A stretch of 64,000 nucleotides of DNA from Mya arenaria. Taxonomy: Eukaryota; Mollusca; Bivalvia; Myida; Myidae. Below are positions 46,482 through 58,563 of the stretch, piece by piece (the stretch's first letter is position 1; every line of letters starts with the position of its first letter). Under the pieces are notes generated by a model. The model had not been told where the DNA came from and searched no databases. It saw only the letters and a program-made list of their open reading frames with translations. The stretch spans positions 33,441,368-33,505,367 of the forward strand of contig NC_069136.1 of assembly GCF_026914265.1 (NCBI RefSeq), given 5' to 3'. The translations under genes were made by a program, and so were the position numbers.

Positions 46482-48323
46482 TTATGCGGCGGTGCTGACT
46501 TCTAAAGAAGTGCTATTATCTGGTGCTTCATCCTTTATAAATTGGTGGTAATAAGCATCTGAAAAAGGAAAATATAATTGCAAATAAATGCAGAATTTCT
46601 GAATATATATACAATGATAGACAAAGTTCTGTACGTTGATGAAACAGTACAGAAGCGGACAAAAATCATATCATTAAAGCAAATGAAAAAAAATAAAACA
46701 CTTGTTTTGACAATGAATGTGACATTATTACACAACGATTTTCCATGATACATTCTGATTTTTTTATAACATCCAATATCTTTTAACCATGGATGGTTAA
46801 AATAGATACAATACTATATAAATAATATATAAATTGATAGATGATGCTTACGGGCAAAGAGCAAAGGCGCTCCATTAAACTCATCTGTATTAAGCTCCCC
46901 ATCATCTACAAAACAAACGGAGATACATTAAGGCAGCAATCTCACAGGTATATCATTTTTACAACTTTTTTGTTTTTTGTTTGTCTTGGAAAGAGCAAAT
47001 TTTTGCATAATTATCTGCAAACCAATGATGAAAGATTGCTGGCAAAAAAATAGATCTTAGATTTTCATATTTCCGTTCGAAAACTAATGTTTTGTGGCTC
47101 AAACCGTTACTAATAGTTTTAGAAGTTTTTGAACTTAAATATAAAAATCAGCTACCTGTTTTTGTCAGCAGTCTTTTATAACTGGTTTCCATGGATTTTC
47201 GCAAAAAAATGGTTCGTTACAAGACAAAAAAATATACAAAAAATTGTCAAAACGTTCAATCTGTGAGAGTGCAGCTTTAATATTATTGGCGCGTCAAGCG
47301 GTTTAACATATTAAAGGTATGCAGCAAATGCTAACGTCAGCCTTTTTATATCATTTCTTTTTCCGTTAAAGGGGCTGTATTCCGTATGATGAAATAGCGA
47401 AAAAAAATTTGTCGAAAACTGACATACTAGTAAACTGGGTATCGATGTGTACAATGCTTTGAAACTTACTAGCTGAAGTACCACATAGTTTACACTTAAT
47501 TTATTTTTCGCAGTTTTTTCGCATTTTTTCATTCGTAGCACAGTGGATACAACACTGGAGTGCAATTTTGGCGACACCGGTTAGAACCCGGCCTCCGACT
47601 CGATTTTTTTTTACATTTTGGTATTTTTTTTACAACTATGATATCAAAGAGTAAAACATTTTATGAAATAATTGTTCTGAGCTTCGTTACAGAAAAAAAC
47701 TTTTTTGGTGCCAATCTGGTGTACAGTCCCTTTAATCGAAGTAAAGACAGTTTAACTGGACCTCTATGACTTAGAGTAACAAGTATGTGAATTTTGAATG
47801 CATGGTGACTCCATATTATTCTGTTTATTGAAAAGTTTCATATTTAGAGAAAGTATATGTAAAAATAATACTTCATGTCCAAAACCAAAAACGTACTGCG
47901 ATAACTATCTATTATAATGTGTTTTCGTACAAAGATGGTTCACTGACGTAATAGAGGTTATGTCAAAATCGAAATAAATGCAACTAAGATTAATATCGAT
48001 GTAATGTTATCTCATTAAAATCATATCATCAATAATCACTTCACAACTTTACACACCGTAATGAAATGAAGCGAATGTCCCGATATGATTTTAGTGCGAT
48101 TGATATAAATGTTAACTCTCTGATAATTTTTTTTATGACAAATCGTCAACTCACGATTAAAGTCCGCTAAGTTGAACGGTTCCCTCAGCTCCATCGGATC
48201 TGCCAAGTCCACTGTCCTCATGATGGTGAATACAAACTCCTCATATTCAATACGCTTGTCATCATTCATATCGTAGTCCCTAAAGTCGTCTGAGAACGCC
48301 AGAAACTCCACGCCGTCTTCAAC
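46482..48323 (-). CDS. EF-hand calcium-binding protein, last three coding exons
   Basis: Exons on the minus strand: 48323-48155, 46905-46852 and 46558-46482, all with GT-AG borders and consistent phases (300 nt, 99 residues plus TAA). The first exon holds an EF-hand loop DMNDDKRIEYEE (Asp1, Asn3, Asp5, Glu12). The junction of exons one and two builds a second loop, DFNHDGELNTDE. The tail is YYHQFIKDEAPDNSTSLEVS. Such paired EF-hands bind calcium, but the specific protein is not identified. The exon at 48323 starts at an acceptor (CTCTCAAAG), so one or more upstream exons with the N-terminus are missing from this model; I could not locate them to the right. Two MITE-type insertions lie in the first intron shown. 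Confidence 0.82.
46932..47276. mobile_element. Foldback TTAA MITE (intron of the EF-hand gene)
   Basis: Flanked by TTAA at 46928-46931 and 47277-47280. The left end is diverged (GGCAGCAATCTCACAGGTAT) and the right end intact (AATCTGTGAGAGTGCAGCT). Orientation is opposite to that of the copy at 61689. Confidence 0.88.
47370..47731. mobile_element. TTAA-flanked element with a tRNA-like core
   Basis: Ends AGGGGCTGTA and TACAGTCCCT lie between TTAA at 47366-47369 and 47732-47735. The middle holds GTAGCACAGTGGATACAAC and CCGGTTAGAACCC, which resemble Pol III A and B boxes. A second, right-truncated copy is at 56476-56853. A SINE-like core between DNA-transposon-like ends is unusual. Confidence 0.75.
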
Positions 48324-48689
48324 CTTTGAGAGAGGAAGGCACATTCAACATCATGGTCAGGAAGTAATTTTAATCCTCCTTGGCGCTCATTGTCTTATAA
48401 AACCCCATACAGTTTACCAATTCACGTGCAAAATCATTTTATTATAACAGTTGCAACATCAACGATGGTGTTCATACGAGGCAACATAATTTTTAGGCAG
48501 ACCATAAGATCAGAACAGTGAATTATTTGAATCTAGAAAAAAATATTAAATCTAGAATGCTTAGACCAAGTTGAGATTGAGATCTTATATCAACACAGTG
48601 CATAGACTCTATACACTATATGGATATGCACGATACTCCGTGACAGTACATACACTGGTGTTATATTCTATACCAGTATATACTGTGCA

Positions 48690-49395
48690 CGGTATATATT
48701 CTATTCATTCTCAGAGGTGTTGAAGCAGTGCTTCAACACCCCTGTTCTCTATACAATGTATACAGCCAGAGATTTTGAAGATTTACTTCAACTCCTCTGT
48801 TATAGTCTATATACATTGTGGAAGCGTGCACTATACTCTATTCATTGTCAAGAGGTGTTGAAGCAGTGCTTCAACACCCCTGTTCTCTATACAATGTATA
48901 CAGCCAGAGATTTTGAAGATTTACTTCAACTCCTCTGTTATAGTCTATATACATTGTGGAAGCGTACACTATACTCTATTCATTCTTAGAGGTGTTGAAG
49001 CAGTGCTTCAACACCTCTGTTCTCTATGCAATGTATACAGCCAGAGATTTTGAAGATTTACTTCAACTTCTCTGTTATAGTCTATATACATTGTGGTAGC
49101 GTGATCTATACTCTATTCATTTTCAGAGGTGTTGAAGCAGTGCTTCAACACCCCTGTTCTCTATGCAATGTATCAACCAGAGATTTTGAAACTTTACATC
49201 AATTCCTCTGTTATAGTCTATATACATTGTGGTGGCGTGCACTATTCTCTATCTGTAAATTTGAACCTGTGTTATAGTCTATATACATTGTGGTAGCGTG
49301 CACTATACTATACTCATTGTCAGAGGTGTTGAAGCAGTGCTTCAACACCTCTGTTCTCTATTCAATGTATACAAACGGAGATTTTTGAACAAAAA
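48690..49395. repeat. 137-bp tandem array with an embedded palindrome, about 5 copies
   Basis: Units repeat about every 137 bp. Each contains the arms GGTGTTGAAGCA and TGCTTCAACACC around a single G (a perfect 12-bp hairpin) at 48716, 48854, 48991, 49128 and 49325. The rest of the unit includes GTTATAGTCTATATACATTG and GCGTGCACTATACTCTATTC. The last interval carries about 60 extra bp from a partial unit. The repeated peptide frame at 48717-49277 is an artefact. Confidence 0.93.
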
Positions 49396-49489
49396 ATGGA
49401 GAAAACTGCACAAAAATAATTTTGATGAATTTATGTCATATCAGGCAACATATTTAATATACTTAAATCATAGAACAATTATATGGCGC

Positions 49490-50030
49490 AAAAAATGATT
49501 TTTGGGGTAAAATGTTGGAAAAATTAAATGAAAATGACAATTTATGAATTTTGCCAATAACTCTGCCTTATTTTGCAATAAAAACACCAGAACTACTGCA
49601 GCTAATATATTTCATTTAACATTATTATATATTATATAGAAACACAGTTTTTTTTAAAATATGATTTTCGGGGTAAAATGTATGAAAAATTAAATGGAAA
49701 TGAGAATTTCTGGAATTTGCCAATAACTTTTTCAAATATTGCAATAGAATGACCAGAATTACTGTATTTCATAAATATTACAGTTTAATATATCAAAAGT
49801 AAAGAAACTATGTAATTTTGTGAAATGTGAATTTTGGGGAAAATGTTTGAAAAATTCAATAAAAATGAGAATTTCTGAAATTGCAAATTATTAGCACAAA
49901 TTTTGCAATACAATGACCAGAAATTTTACTGTATTCAATAGATACTATAATACAGTATAACAAACCTAAAGAGTAGAAACCATGTATTGTGTGAAGTGTG
50001 ATTTGGGGGGTAAAATGAAATTAAATAAAA
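49490..50030. repeat. Diverged tandem repeat, ~170 bp, three to four copies
   Basis: TGATTTTTGGGGTAAAATG and its variants recur at about 49496, 49663, 49830 and 50000. Each is followed by GAAAAATTAAATGAAAATGA-like and GACCAGAATTACTGTATT-like stretches. Confidence 0.75.
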
Positions 50031-50820
50031 ATCGACACACAGCAGTTATCAAACAACACAAATAAACAAAAATCATTTATGTGCATTTTTCTGAAATTGT
50101 CTCCTTAATTTTTGAAGCTCTGCATCAATCCTCTGTCAAATCAATTAACCTTGTTCTCTGTATTCATTTATGATGATCCCCTTTTAGTTAATAAATCTTT
50201 TGAAATCATTGAAAATTGACCTTTTTCTCTGTCACCTGTATGTCGATGAATTTTATAATGCAGATATTTGCCAGACTCGCAAAATTCATAACAAACCAAA
50301 AGCCCAAGGCATTTTTTCAAGAATATAATGCGACAGTCACTTGGGTGTGGAGCCTTGCCCAGCAACGTCTACATTTTTAAATTGTCATAGCCTAAAATCA
50401 TAGCCTAAAATTGTCATTTCCCGACATGCCAACATTTAGACATATCCAACATGATAACCCAAACTAAGGTCTCCCTAGGCTAAATACTTTTCCAGCTAGA
50501 CACTAGAATTGGACCTACAATATCGAAGATGTCCATAAAACCCAATTCACATAACAGGACAGGAGACCAGGACAACCAAAAGACATGGTTGTCTATGTTA
50601 TAAACAAACAAGACTATGCATTTACCATAAATGTATCTATTTTGAACATAAACAGAACATTAGTAAATTTAATCTTAAGAATCTGATGTCAATAATCCCG
50701 TACATGTATGTATATCTATGTCCATCAATATGATAAGAAATGGAAGTTTCTTCTAAAACATACACAGAAACAGCTATTGTTCATATAAACCATAACATAA
50801 GGTGTCTTATAATTGTGTCA

Positions 50821-51000
50821 ACAAGAGCTGTCTTTGGACAGCACGCTCAATTAAATGAGGCTTTGTCTTAAAAATGAATACAATAATGATGTAATATGTG
50901 CCTGTCGAAAGCAATAAAAAGAGTCAAATTAAAAAGTTAACTAGAAATGCTGCAATGCAACAAGAACTTCAGCCTTTATTGTGAGATTCAGTTTTAAATG
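50821..51000 (-). mobile_element. Terminal part of a CTCTTGT-ended element
   Basis: On the minus strand the sequence ends with hairpin GCTGTC-CAAA-GACAGC (50842-50827) followed by TCTTGTTG. The same hairpin-plus-CTCTTGT end closes the elements at 52178 and 61640. The other end of this copy is not clear, so the stated right limit is arbitrary. Confidence 0.5.
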
Positions 51001-52177
51001 TATTAAAACTGAAGTTATTCAGTACCAAGCATTTTTCTATTTTTAGTTACAGTGACCATGACCCTAGGGACCCAAATCAAATATAAAAATGAATGGAAAT
51101 TTTGCCTTTAGACAGTTATTAAATAGTAAATAATATTTGACAGTTATCTATGTACATCTACATTTTAACTTTAAAAAGGTTTCCTTGACATTAAACAATC
51201 ATTTGTTTTTATAAACAAAAAAATAACAAAACAATGTGGCGAACAGATCAAGAATCTAGGTTTAAGAAATGACATTTCTAGAGGCTTACCATATGCTCCA
51301 ATATGTATGGAACTTAATAACCATGGTTTTATTGAATTTATACTGTCATATAGGGTAATGTGCAATATATTTAACAGAACACTCAAAAGTACAGTGAAAC
51401 ATTTAGGTTAGAAGTTAAAATATAATTAGACAATTAGCCATAATTGACCAAGTCAGTATGGAAATTAACAACAGAACAAGGTAACTAAAAAAAAAATATA
51501 GATTAAAAATAATAATATATGATTTGCATTCATTTAATTCAAGTTTAAAACAAACTTTTAATAATCAGCTAGCTCAATTGTTACTAAGCAATGTGCTTTA
51601 TTGCTCACCTCAGAACCAGACACATTATTTGTTTCAATAATATGTTCACAAGATTTTATTCACTAAAATATGTGCCTAATTATTAACTTTTTACATGTTA
51701 TGCCTTATTTGTTGAAAAGTCTTGCTGGCTAAGTTGTGATTTATGATGAGGAAACAATACCTCTATGAATAGCAATTTTTAAGGTTTTTAATACTTGACT
51801 TAGTGACTCCTGTTTCATATTACCTACATTCATTCTTTAAGGAAAGCTTGGGAAGAGAATATGGCCTATAAAACTAGAACATAGTTTTTTTCTAAAACTT
51901 GACCAAATTTCATTCATATAAAATGGAACTTGAGGCCACTCTAATCAAACACATTTTGACCATTAAACAAGTTTTACCTAATATTATTTAAATGTTGACG
52001 AGAATAAATACTGACAAATATCATGAAAAATTATATATATAGTTTCTGAAGCATTTACAGTTTATATTATTAGAACAAACAACCTACATGCTTTTTGTCC
52101 AACCTGAACAGTTATCAATCTCTACTAAGATTTTTTTGGTAAACATATTCTGGCCAGTATGAATAAAGACCAAAGAG
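51001..52177. other. Unassigned AT-rich sequence
   Basis: No exon, RNA gene or clear element recognised on either strand. Confidence 0.4.
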
Positions 52178-53235
52178 ACAAGAGCTGTCACAGAGACAGC
52201 GCTCTCGACTATTCCGCTGCTTTTCAGTGTAAGGATTGAAAAGTTTTGGCGAAACATGCATGGATCACTGTTAGATTAGATTTCAATGCAATACATGATG
52301 TGCGGAGATATTAACATAAATGTGGTTACATGCAAAATTTTAACCAGAATTTTTATCTAACTTGATTATTCAGTTAGGTTGGGTGGTTGTATAAAGTCTC
52401 AATGCAATTCATACAGTAGTTGCTGAGATATTAACCTATGTGTGCTTACATGCAAAACCTTAACCAGAATTTCTGAGTGAAATAATAAAGGCAAGTATTT
52501 GCATTAAATGCAAACTATAGTTATATAACTTGGAAAATTAAGTAGGTTGGATGGTTGAGTACCATTCATGATTGTATCAAGTCTCAATGCAATACCTCAA
52601 GCAGTTGCTGAGATATTAAACTATGTGTGCTTGCATGCAAAACCTTAACCAGAATTTCTAAGTCAAATAATAAAGGCCTATTATTTATATTAAATGCAAA
52701 CTAGAGTTATCTTACTTGTTTAAATAAGTAGGTTGGATGGTTGAGTACCATTGTATCAAGTCTCAATGCAATACCTCAAGCAGTTGCTGAGATATTAACC
52801 TATGTGTGCTTGCATGCAAAACCTTAACTAGAATTTCTAAGTCAAATAATAAAGGCCTATTATTTACATTAAATGCAAACTAGAGTTATCTTACTTGTTT
52901 AAATAAGTAGGTTGGATGGTTGAGTACCATTGTATCAAGTCTCAATGCAATACCTCAAGTAGTTGCTGAGATATTAACCTATGTGTGCTTGCATGCAAAA
53001 CATTAACCAGAATTTCTAAGTCAAATATTAAAGGCCTATTATTGGCATTAAATGCAAAGTAGTTATCAAACTTGGTTAATTAAGTAGGTTGGATGGTTGA
53101 GTACCATTGTATAAAGTCTCAATGCAATACCTCAAGTAGTTGCTGAGATATTTACCATGTGTGCTTGCACGCAAACCCTTAACCAAGGGGTGACGCCAAC
53201 GCCGACGCTTGGGTGAGTAGTATAGCTCTCCATAT
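52178..53235 (-). mobile_element. Non-autonomous element with ~180-bp tandem core, CTCTTGT end
   Basis: On the minus strand the element starts near GGAGAGCTATACTACTCACC (53235) and ends with hairpin GCTGTC-TCTGT-GACAGC followed by TCTTGT (52200-52178). Its body is about five tandem units of roughly 180 bp sharing CAAGTCTCAATGCAATACC, GTTGCTGAGATATTAACC and TGTGTGCTTGCATGCAAAAC. No coding capacity. Internal tandem cores and a terminal hairpin recall non-autonomous Helitron-like elements, including the pearl-type elements of bivalves (inference). Confidence 0.72.
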
Positions 53236-54179
53236 TCTTCGAAAAGTTGAGCTAAAATGAGTCCCCATACTAAAGTGTTAACACTGTATGAAACTGTTAA
53301 TAAAAATGAAGGACAGACTATGATCAATCACAATAGTTCAACATGAGCACTTTGTACTGTGTTGAGGTAAATGTTAATCATCCAACTTATTTAAGGGTAA
53401 TCTATTTTCAAATCTATAATGTATTTGTCTGTTAAAAGTTAAAATTGGTATATCATTCCAATTTTAGTGAATCTTTATGTGACGGATGTCTTGTCCATTA
53501 AGTTGCTTTCAATGAAGATTTTGAAGTCAGACTGTCTCTTGTTGGATGTGGGGAGTTTTCTGAAAGAAAAAGGAACATTAAGCAATACATGTACATAAAC
53601 ACAGTTCCATTGTTGGCTTCAAATATTGAACTATTAAGGAGCTTTTCATTAATTTGTGCCATTGGCTTCAATGTTAAAATTTGATAGTTACCCCATATAA
53701 GTATCATTTGAATGGGCTTTGCATACTGATTACTTATATGTAAAATCAATGACAAGAACATATTTTCACCTTGAAAAGTTATTGCTGGCATCCCAAAATC
53801 ACATTATTGTTCATCAGATACATTAAGTTATTATCTATCTTGCAAAAGCTCTATGGTTGATTTTGAAATATGATAGTTCTTATACATATTATATCTTAAT
53901 ATTAAAAATTAGCCACACTTTTTGTGATATAGATTTTATATAAATGCACATAAAAATATGTAACAAAAAATATACAAATAAATAAGAAATGATAAAAACA
54001 CACAAATCTTAGTTTATTTTACATTGATAGATAGTTCATATAAACTTTGCTAAACACAGAAAGAAAATAATTGTTTCTATTACAGGATTTGAACCTGGAC
54101 AATTAATTTTAATGTGAATGAGCATATTTGAGCATGATCACAACTGTGCATTACAACAAAGGATAACATTGAAAACTAA

Positions 54180-54535
54180 CAAAGGGCAACTACTACAAAA
54201 AAAATCTTGAGTTATGGTTTCTGTGCACTGCACTTCTGCTAAATGAGATCTATCTGTACATATTTGAAGTTTGAGATCAACACCTCAAAGACTTTTCAAG
54301 TTCTGCTGCAGACAAAAACTCAGTATGAAATATAACAAAGGGTTATTACAAAAAAAACTGTAAACAGAGTTATGGTCCCTTAACACTGCACTTCTTCTCA
54401 ATAGGGATCTATCTGTATATGAAGTTTGAAGTTAATACCTGGAGGATTTATGCTCAAGATTACATTCCGTGCACACGCACACACACGTGCACAATTACTG
54501 TATCCACTTTGCCTTTTGGCAAGGGATAATCAATA
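54180..54535. repeat. Two-unit diverged repeat (GCACTGCACTTCT family)
   Basis: Two units of about 160 bp share GAGTTATGGT, CACTGCACTTCT, ATCTATCTGTA, GAAGTTTGA and ATACCT/ACACCT. The stretch ends with a (CA)n tract and the hairpin TTGCC-TTTT-GGCAA at about 54509-54522. A more diverged run of the same units is at about 55090-55350. This is a mobile-element body of unknown class. Confidence 0.6.
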
Positions 54536-54700
54536 GATTAGTCCTCATCATCACGGTCTTAAACAAACATGATGAACATAATCATAGCATGCATAAAACA
54601 GTTTACAGTTGTATCAAATCTGGAATAAAAACTGTACCTAGATGAATTTGTAACAGGTGGCGATCAGTCATCACTTTCCTGTTTCCTGTTTCTCATTGTG

Positions 54701-55589
54701 TCATTCCTGTATCTCATTGTGTCTTAGTTGGTTTAGTACAACTCTGGCCTGGTCCACAATTGCAACAACTGAAAAACAACTGAACAATTAGCAAAAGAGA
54801 ACTTATACCTTAAATGTACATAATATATTGCTACTAAAAAATGACTCATACTGTCAAACACTTGTTTCCATGAAAAACTACAGCTATCACCTATTGTAAT
54901 AAGAGGTTTCACTGAGAGTGATGTTTGCTTTTAAGCATACAGTAACCAATTAGGCAATAATTTTAAAACTGCCAAGCACAAAATAAACATAAGAAAATAA
55001 TCCTTAATATACCAAAAACAGAATAGTGTTTTGTTAAATTAAAGTAAAAAATGAAAAAAAGTTATGAAGAGAAGAAAAAAAATAAAAAAAATATAAAGAT
55101 AATAATCAAAGGTTTACAATTCTTTGACTACCATACACAATTTAATGATTCATATGCACAGCTATTTTTCTTATCACGTCCAATATGTGCATGAAGTTTG
55201 AAGTTAATACCTCAAAAACATAGAAAAGTGAAAGAAAAATAATCAAAGACCAATAACTCTATAATACCATAAACAAAAATGTTTTTTGCACAGCACTTCT
55301 CCTCAACATATTTAATATGTGTTAGAAATCTCAGAAGCATTTGGAATTATGGATAAAAGAAGACTTGTCCAAATGAACCCTAACCATAGGGTATAGAGTA
55401 TAATAGCAGAGACAAATCATACATATGTCTTTATATTTAATATGTCAATGTATGTTTGAACAGAATAATTATGTTAATTCTCATTTCTTGGCTTACCTCA
55501 TATTTATATTGTTATACATAGAATTAATCCAAAGAGAACTTACCATTCACTGACAAGATTTCCTCATTATACACAGGAGTATCTTCATA
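54701..55589 (-). CDS. Two exon-like coding segments of an unidentified gene
   Basis: On the minus strand 55589-55544 reads YEDTPVYNEEILSVN and ends at a strong donor (AATG/GTAAGT). 54768-54701 begins after TTTTTCAG and reads VAIVDQARVVLNQLRHNEIQ before TGA, in matching phase. Together they look like a genuine C-terminus, but I do not recognise the protein. Possible upstream parts are 56008-55959 (DKRFDAKKALDLK, with a donor) and 57238-57128; their phases do not join cleanly, and a stop lies just before YEDTPV unless an acceptor (CTAAAAG) is used there. A decayed gene is possible. Confidence 0.35.
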
Positions 55590-55629
55590 CTTTTAGAATC
55601 TCTCCATTTTTCTTCTCCATGGGAACTGC

Positions 55630-56119
55630 AATGCATAACACATAAGAAAGGAAATCAAACAATTGCATTTTTTAAAACAATTTGTAGAGAAAAATAAAAC
55701 ATGACTTCAGACACATGCAGAATTATTTGCATTTATTTTAAGCAAGTTACAAGAGTAACTGTACCCTATGCCATCTGAGTAAAATCTGCATGCAACAAAC
55801 ATGTGCATGCAAAATTGCATGGACTTTCATTTATTTGCTTAACAGTTTCAATTAAACCTAACAACCTGACCAAATACTTGAAATATCTTATACTTGAATA
55901 CATTATGTTATACTAGTAAATGACATTGAGTACATGTAAATATGTGTTAAAAATCTACCTTTCAAATCCAATGCTTTCTTTGCATCAAAACGTTTGTCTG
56001 TTTGCCCTTAAATTGGTCCCTCAAGAGTATCTGGTCTGAAATAAATATAAAATTCACCTTAACTTTTAAGCTTAAATTAGCTATAATACTAACTTGGCTG
56101 ATCTTAGGAAAAATGAGTC
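55630..56119. other. Unassigned AT-rich sequence
   Basis: Apart from the possible minus-strand exon fragment at 55959-56008, nothing is recognised. Confidence 0.35.
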
Positions 56120-56123
56120 TTAA

Positions 56124-56433
56124 AGCTGCACTTTCACAGGTTGACTGTTTTAACATTATTATTATCTCAGAGAATCAATGCCTTTAATTGCTAACAATAA
56201 AACAGATGTCATGTATTGAGAAATCTGCTTATTATTTCATTTTTCTGAAAGTGTTCAAATTTAAGTCACAGAACAACAATTATGAACGTACATATGAAAA
56301 ACAGCTATCTGATATTTTTTTCAGCAGTTTTAAATCATGGTTCGCGGACATAATTTATGCACTAACATTGCATGATTCATTCCATGATGAAAAAAAAAAG
56401 TTGTCAGAATGGTAAATCTGTGAAAATGTAGCT
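56124..56433. mobile_element. Foldback TTAA MITE, diverged copy
   Basis: TTAA at 56120-56123 and 56434-56437 flanks AGCTGCACTTTCACAGGTTG and GTGAAAATGTAGCT. The interior keeps CAGCTATCTGAT and TCAGCAGTTTTAAATCATGG. Confidence 0.85.
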
Positions 56434-56475
56434 TTAATAACAATCCCCAACAGTTCCTCCCAAAGACTTGTTTAA

Positions 56476-56865
56476 AAAGGGCTGTAATCTGTTTAATGAA
56501 ATAGCGGAAAAAAAGAAAATTGACGAAAACTGACATAAACTTGGTATCTATGTGTACAATGCATTAAAACTTACTAACTGAAGTACCACATAATTTACAA
56601 TAAAAAAAATTCGCCAATATATTACAAGTTAGGTATAAAGATTAAATATTCCAACTGTTTAGGATAAGCCTTCATAGCACAGTGGATACAACACTGGACT
56701 GCAATTTTGGCGACACCGGCTCCAACTCATTCTCTGACTTGATATTGTTTTTTACATTTTGCATTTTGGTAATTTTTTTTACCATTATGATATCAAAGAT
56801 CAAAAGATTTCTTGAATAATTGTCCTGAGATTCTTTACAGAATATTTTTTTTTGGGGGGGGGGGG
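56476..56865. mobile_element. Second copy of the tRNA-cored TTAA element, cut at poly-G
   Basis: Follows TTAA and reads AAAGGGCTGTAATCTG, then ACATAAACTTGGTATCTATG, CATAGCACAGTGGATACAAC and TTTTGGCGACACCGGCTC, matching 47370-47731. It ends in T-rich sequence and a run of 12 G (56854-56865), with the right terminus missing. Confidence 0.78.
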
Positions 56866-57127
56866 ATCCCACCCCCTTTCTGGATCCGCTAGTGTGGGTT
56901 ACTCCCGTAAAATAAACTGAATTTAATTTGGTGCAAAGCTCTAATAAAAATTTGTGTATTCAATTAAATTCATAAAACTAATTAATGTAAACAAACCATT
57001 TGCAACTATCCCTGAATAACTTTTAAATGATAGTGATTATTTTCATTTGCATGATAACTAAGAAAATATAAAATAACACTTGAGTGTCCTGTATGGTATC
57101 CCGATATAGTCAATACTTACAACTTAC

Positions 57128-57238
57128 ATGTGCAGGAATCAGGAAGGAGTTCCATTCTACCAACTTAATACCATTCTTATGTGTCGTCTTCTTAACCGGA
57201 TGCTTGTAAACAAACCCAATGAACCCTGCATCGTTCCA
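57128..57238 (-). CDS. Exon-like open segment, 37 codons
   Basis: Between GTCTAG (acceptor-like) and CAT/GTAAGTT (strong donor), the minus strand is open and begins and ends on codon borders. It contains GFIGFVYKHPVKKTTHKNGI and KLVEWNSFLIPAH. The composition looks protein-like, but the family is not recognised. It may belong with the segments at 54.7-56.0 kb. Confidence 0.35.
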
Positions 57239-57505
57239 CTAGACTTTCTCGCTTAATATTTACGCTCGGTTGTGCCTGTATCGAAGAAAATGAAGACCAG
57301 TCCAAAACATTGCGTCATTTAGTATTTAGCACGCGCTAGAGTGATTCAAAACATCGAATTTGACCGACACTGAACAGAGGTAAATGGCTATTTTCTTTGA
57401 AAATATAACACTTTCTAGTTCAAAAGGTAATTGAATTTATGTAGATACGTAAACAATTGACAGTTTAACGAGTATATTTTATTGATATAGCGAAGTACTC
57501 ATTAA

Positions 57506-58230
57506 AGCTGCACTCTCACATATACATGTATTTTGACAACTTTGTTATTTTTTATTTTTATCTTGGAGTTTGAATGAGCCAGTTTCTGTGTAAATATATG
57601 CAAATAAGTGATATAAGCCTGCTGACAAAAGATCAGATAGCAGATTTACATATTCCGTTAAAAAAATTGTTTTATGGCTAAAAGTGCTACTAACAATTGG
57701 AAGAAAAATGCATAAAACATCATTTTCTTAAAGCTGCACTCTCACAGATTGAACATTTTGGCAACTTTTTTATGTTTCGTCTTGGAATGTACTAATTTTG
57801 GCGAAAATCCATGGAAAGCAGTTATATAAGACTGCTGACAAATATAGATCGCAGATTTTTATATATACCAGTTCAAAAATTGATGTTTTGTTCATTTTTC
57901 TAAAACGTTTATTAACAGTTTTAGCCATAAAACATTAATTTTCAAACGGAAATATGAAAATCTATGTTTGGTTTTTCGTAAGCAATCCTATATCATTGGT
58001 TTGCAGATATTTATACAAAAATTTGCTCTTTCCAAGACAAAAAATAAAAAAGTTGTAATAAATGGTATATCTGTGAGAGTGAAGCTTTAACTTAAATATA
58101 TATGCAATCCAATGTTTTTTTAAGCAGTCTTGTGTCACTGTTTTTCTAGCACTTATGCATTAATGGCTTGTATAAAGACAAAAAATAAAACAGTTGTCAA
58201 AACATTTAATCTGTTAAAAGTGCAATGTTT
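57506..58230. mobile_element. Foldback TTAA MITE, outer copy of a nested pair
   Basis: The left part (57506-57731) starts AGCTGCACTCTCAC after TTAA. The right part (58087-58230) resumes TTAACTTAAATATATATGC and ends ATCTGTTAAAAGTGCA. It is split by a younger copy of the same family. Confidence 0.85.
57732..58086. mobile_element. Foldback TTAA MITE, inner copy
   Basis: 355 bp from AGCTGCACTCTCACAG to CTGTGAGAGTGAAGCT, bounded by TTAA at 57728-57731 and 58087-58090. The host sequence rejoins as CATTTTC-TTAA-CTTAAATA, showing that a single TTAA was duplicated. Confidence 0.93.
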
Positions 58231-58563
58231 ATTTAAATATACTTGATGCTTGCCTCAATCATTGCCGCTGACAGATCATCAGATGACAGCACCAACATCC
58301 AACAATGCAGCGATATTTTTAAAGTCTCTTTCACATCATTCTGTATCCTAATATTTTAATTTATTTAAGATAGTTGCTTATCAAGATGTTGAATGCATAT
58401 TTTACAGCCTTTTAGGCTTTAGAGTGTATTCAATGTCATTTTCAGACAGAAATATCTTGATCAAAGCTAGGAACAAGCTCACAACTGGCATTAGTGAGTC
58501 ATGCCTGTCAAAACTAATTTTGGGGTACATGCATGTGTCTTTTAAAGTAGAACAGTAGACATC

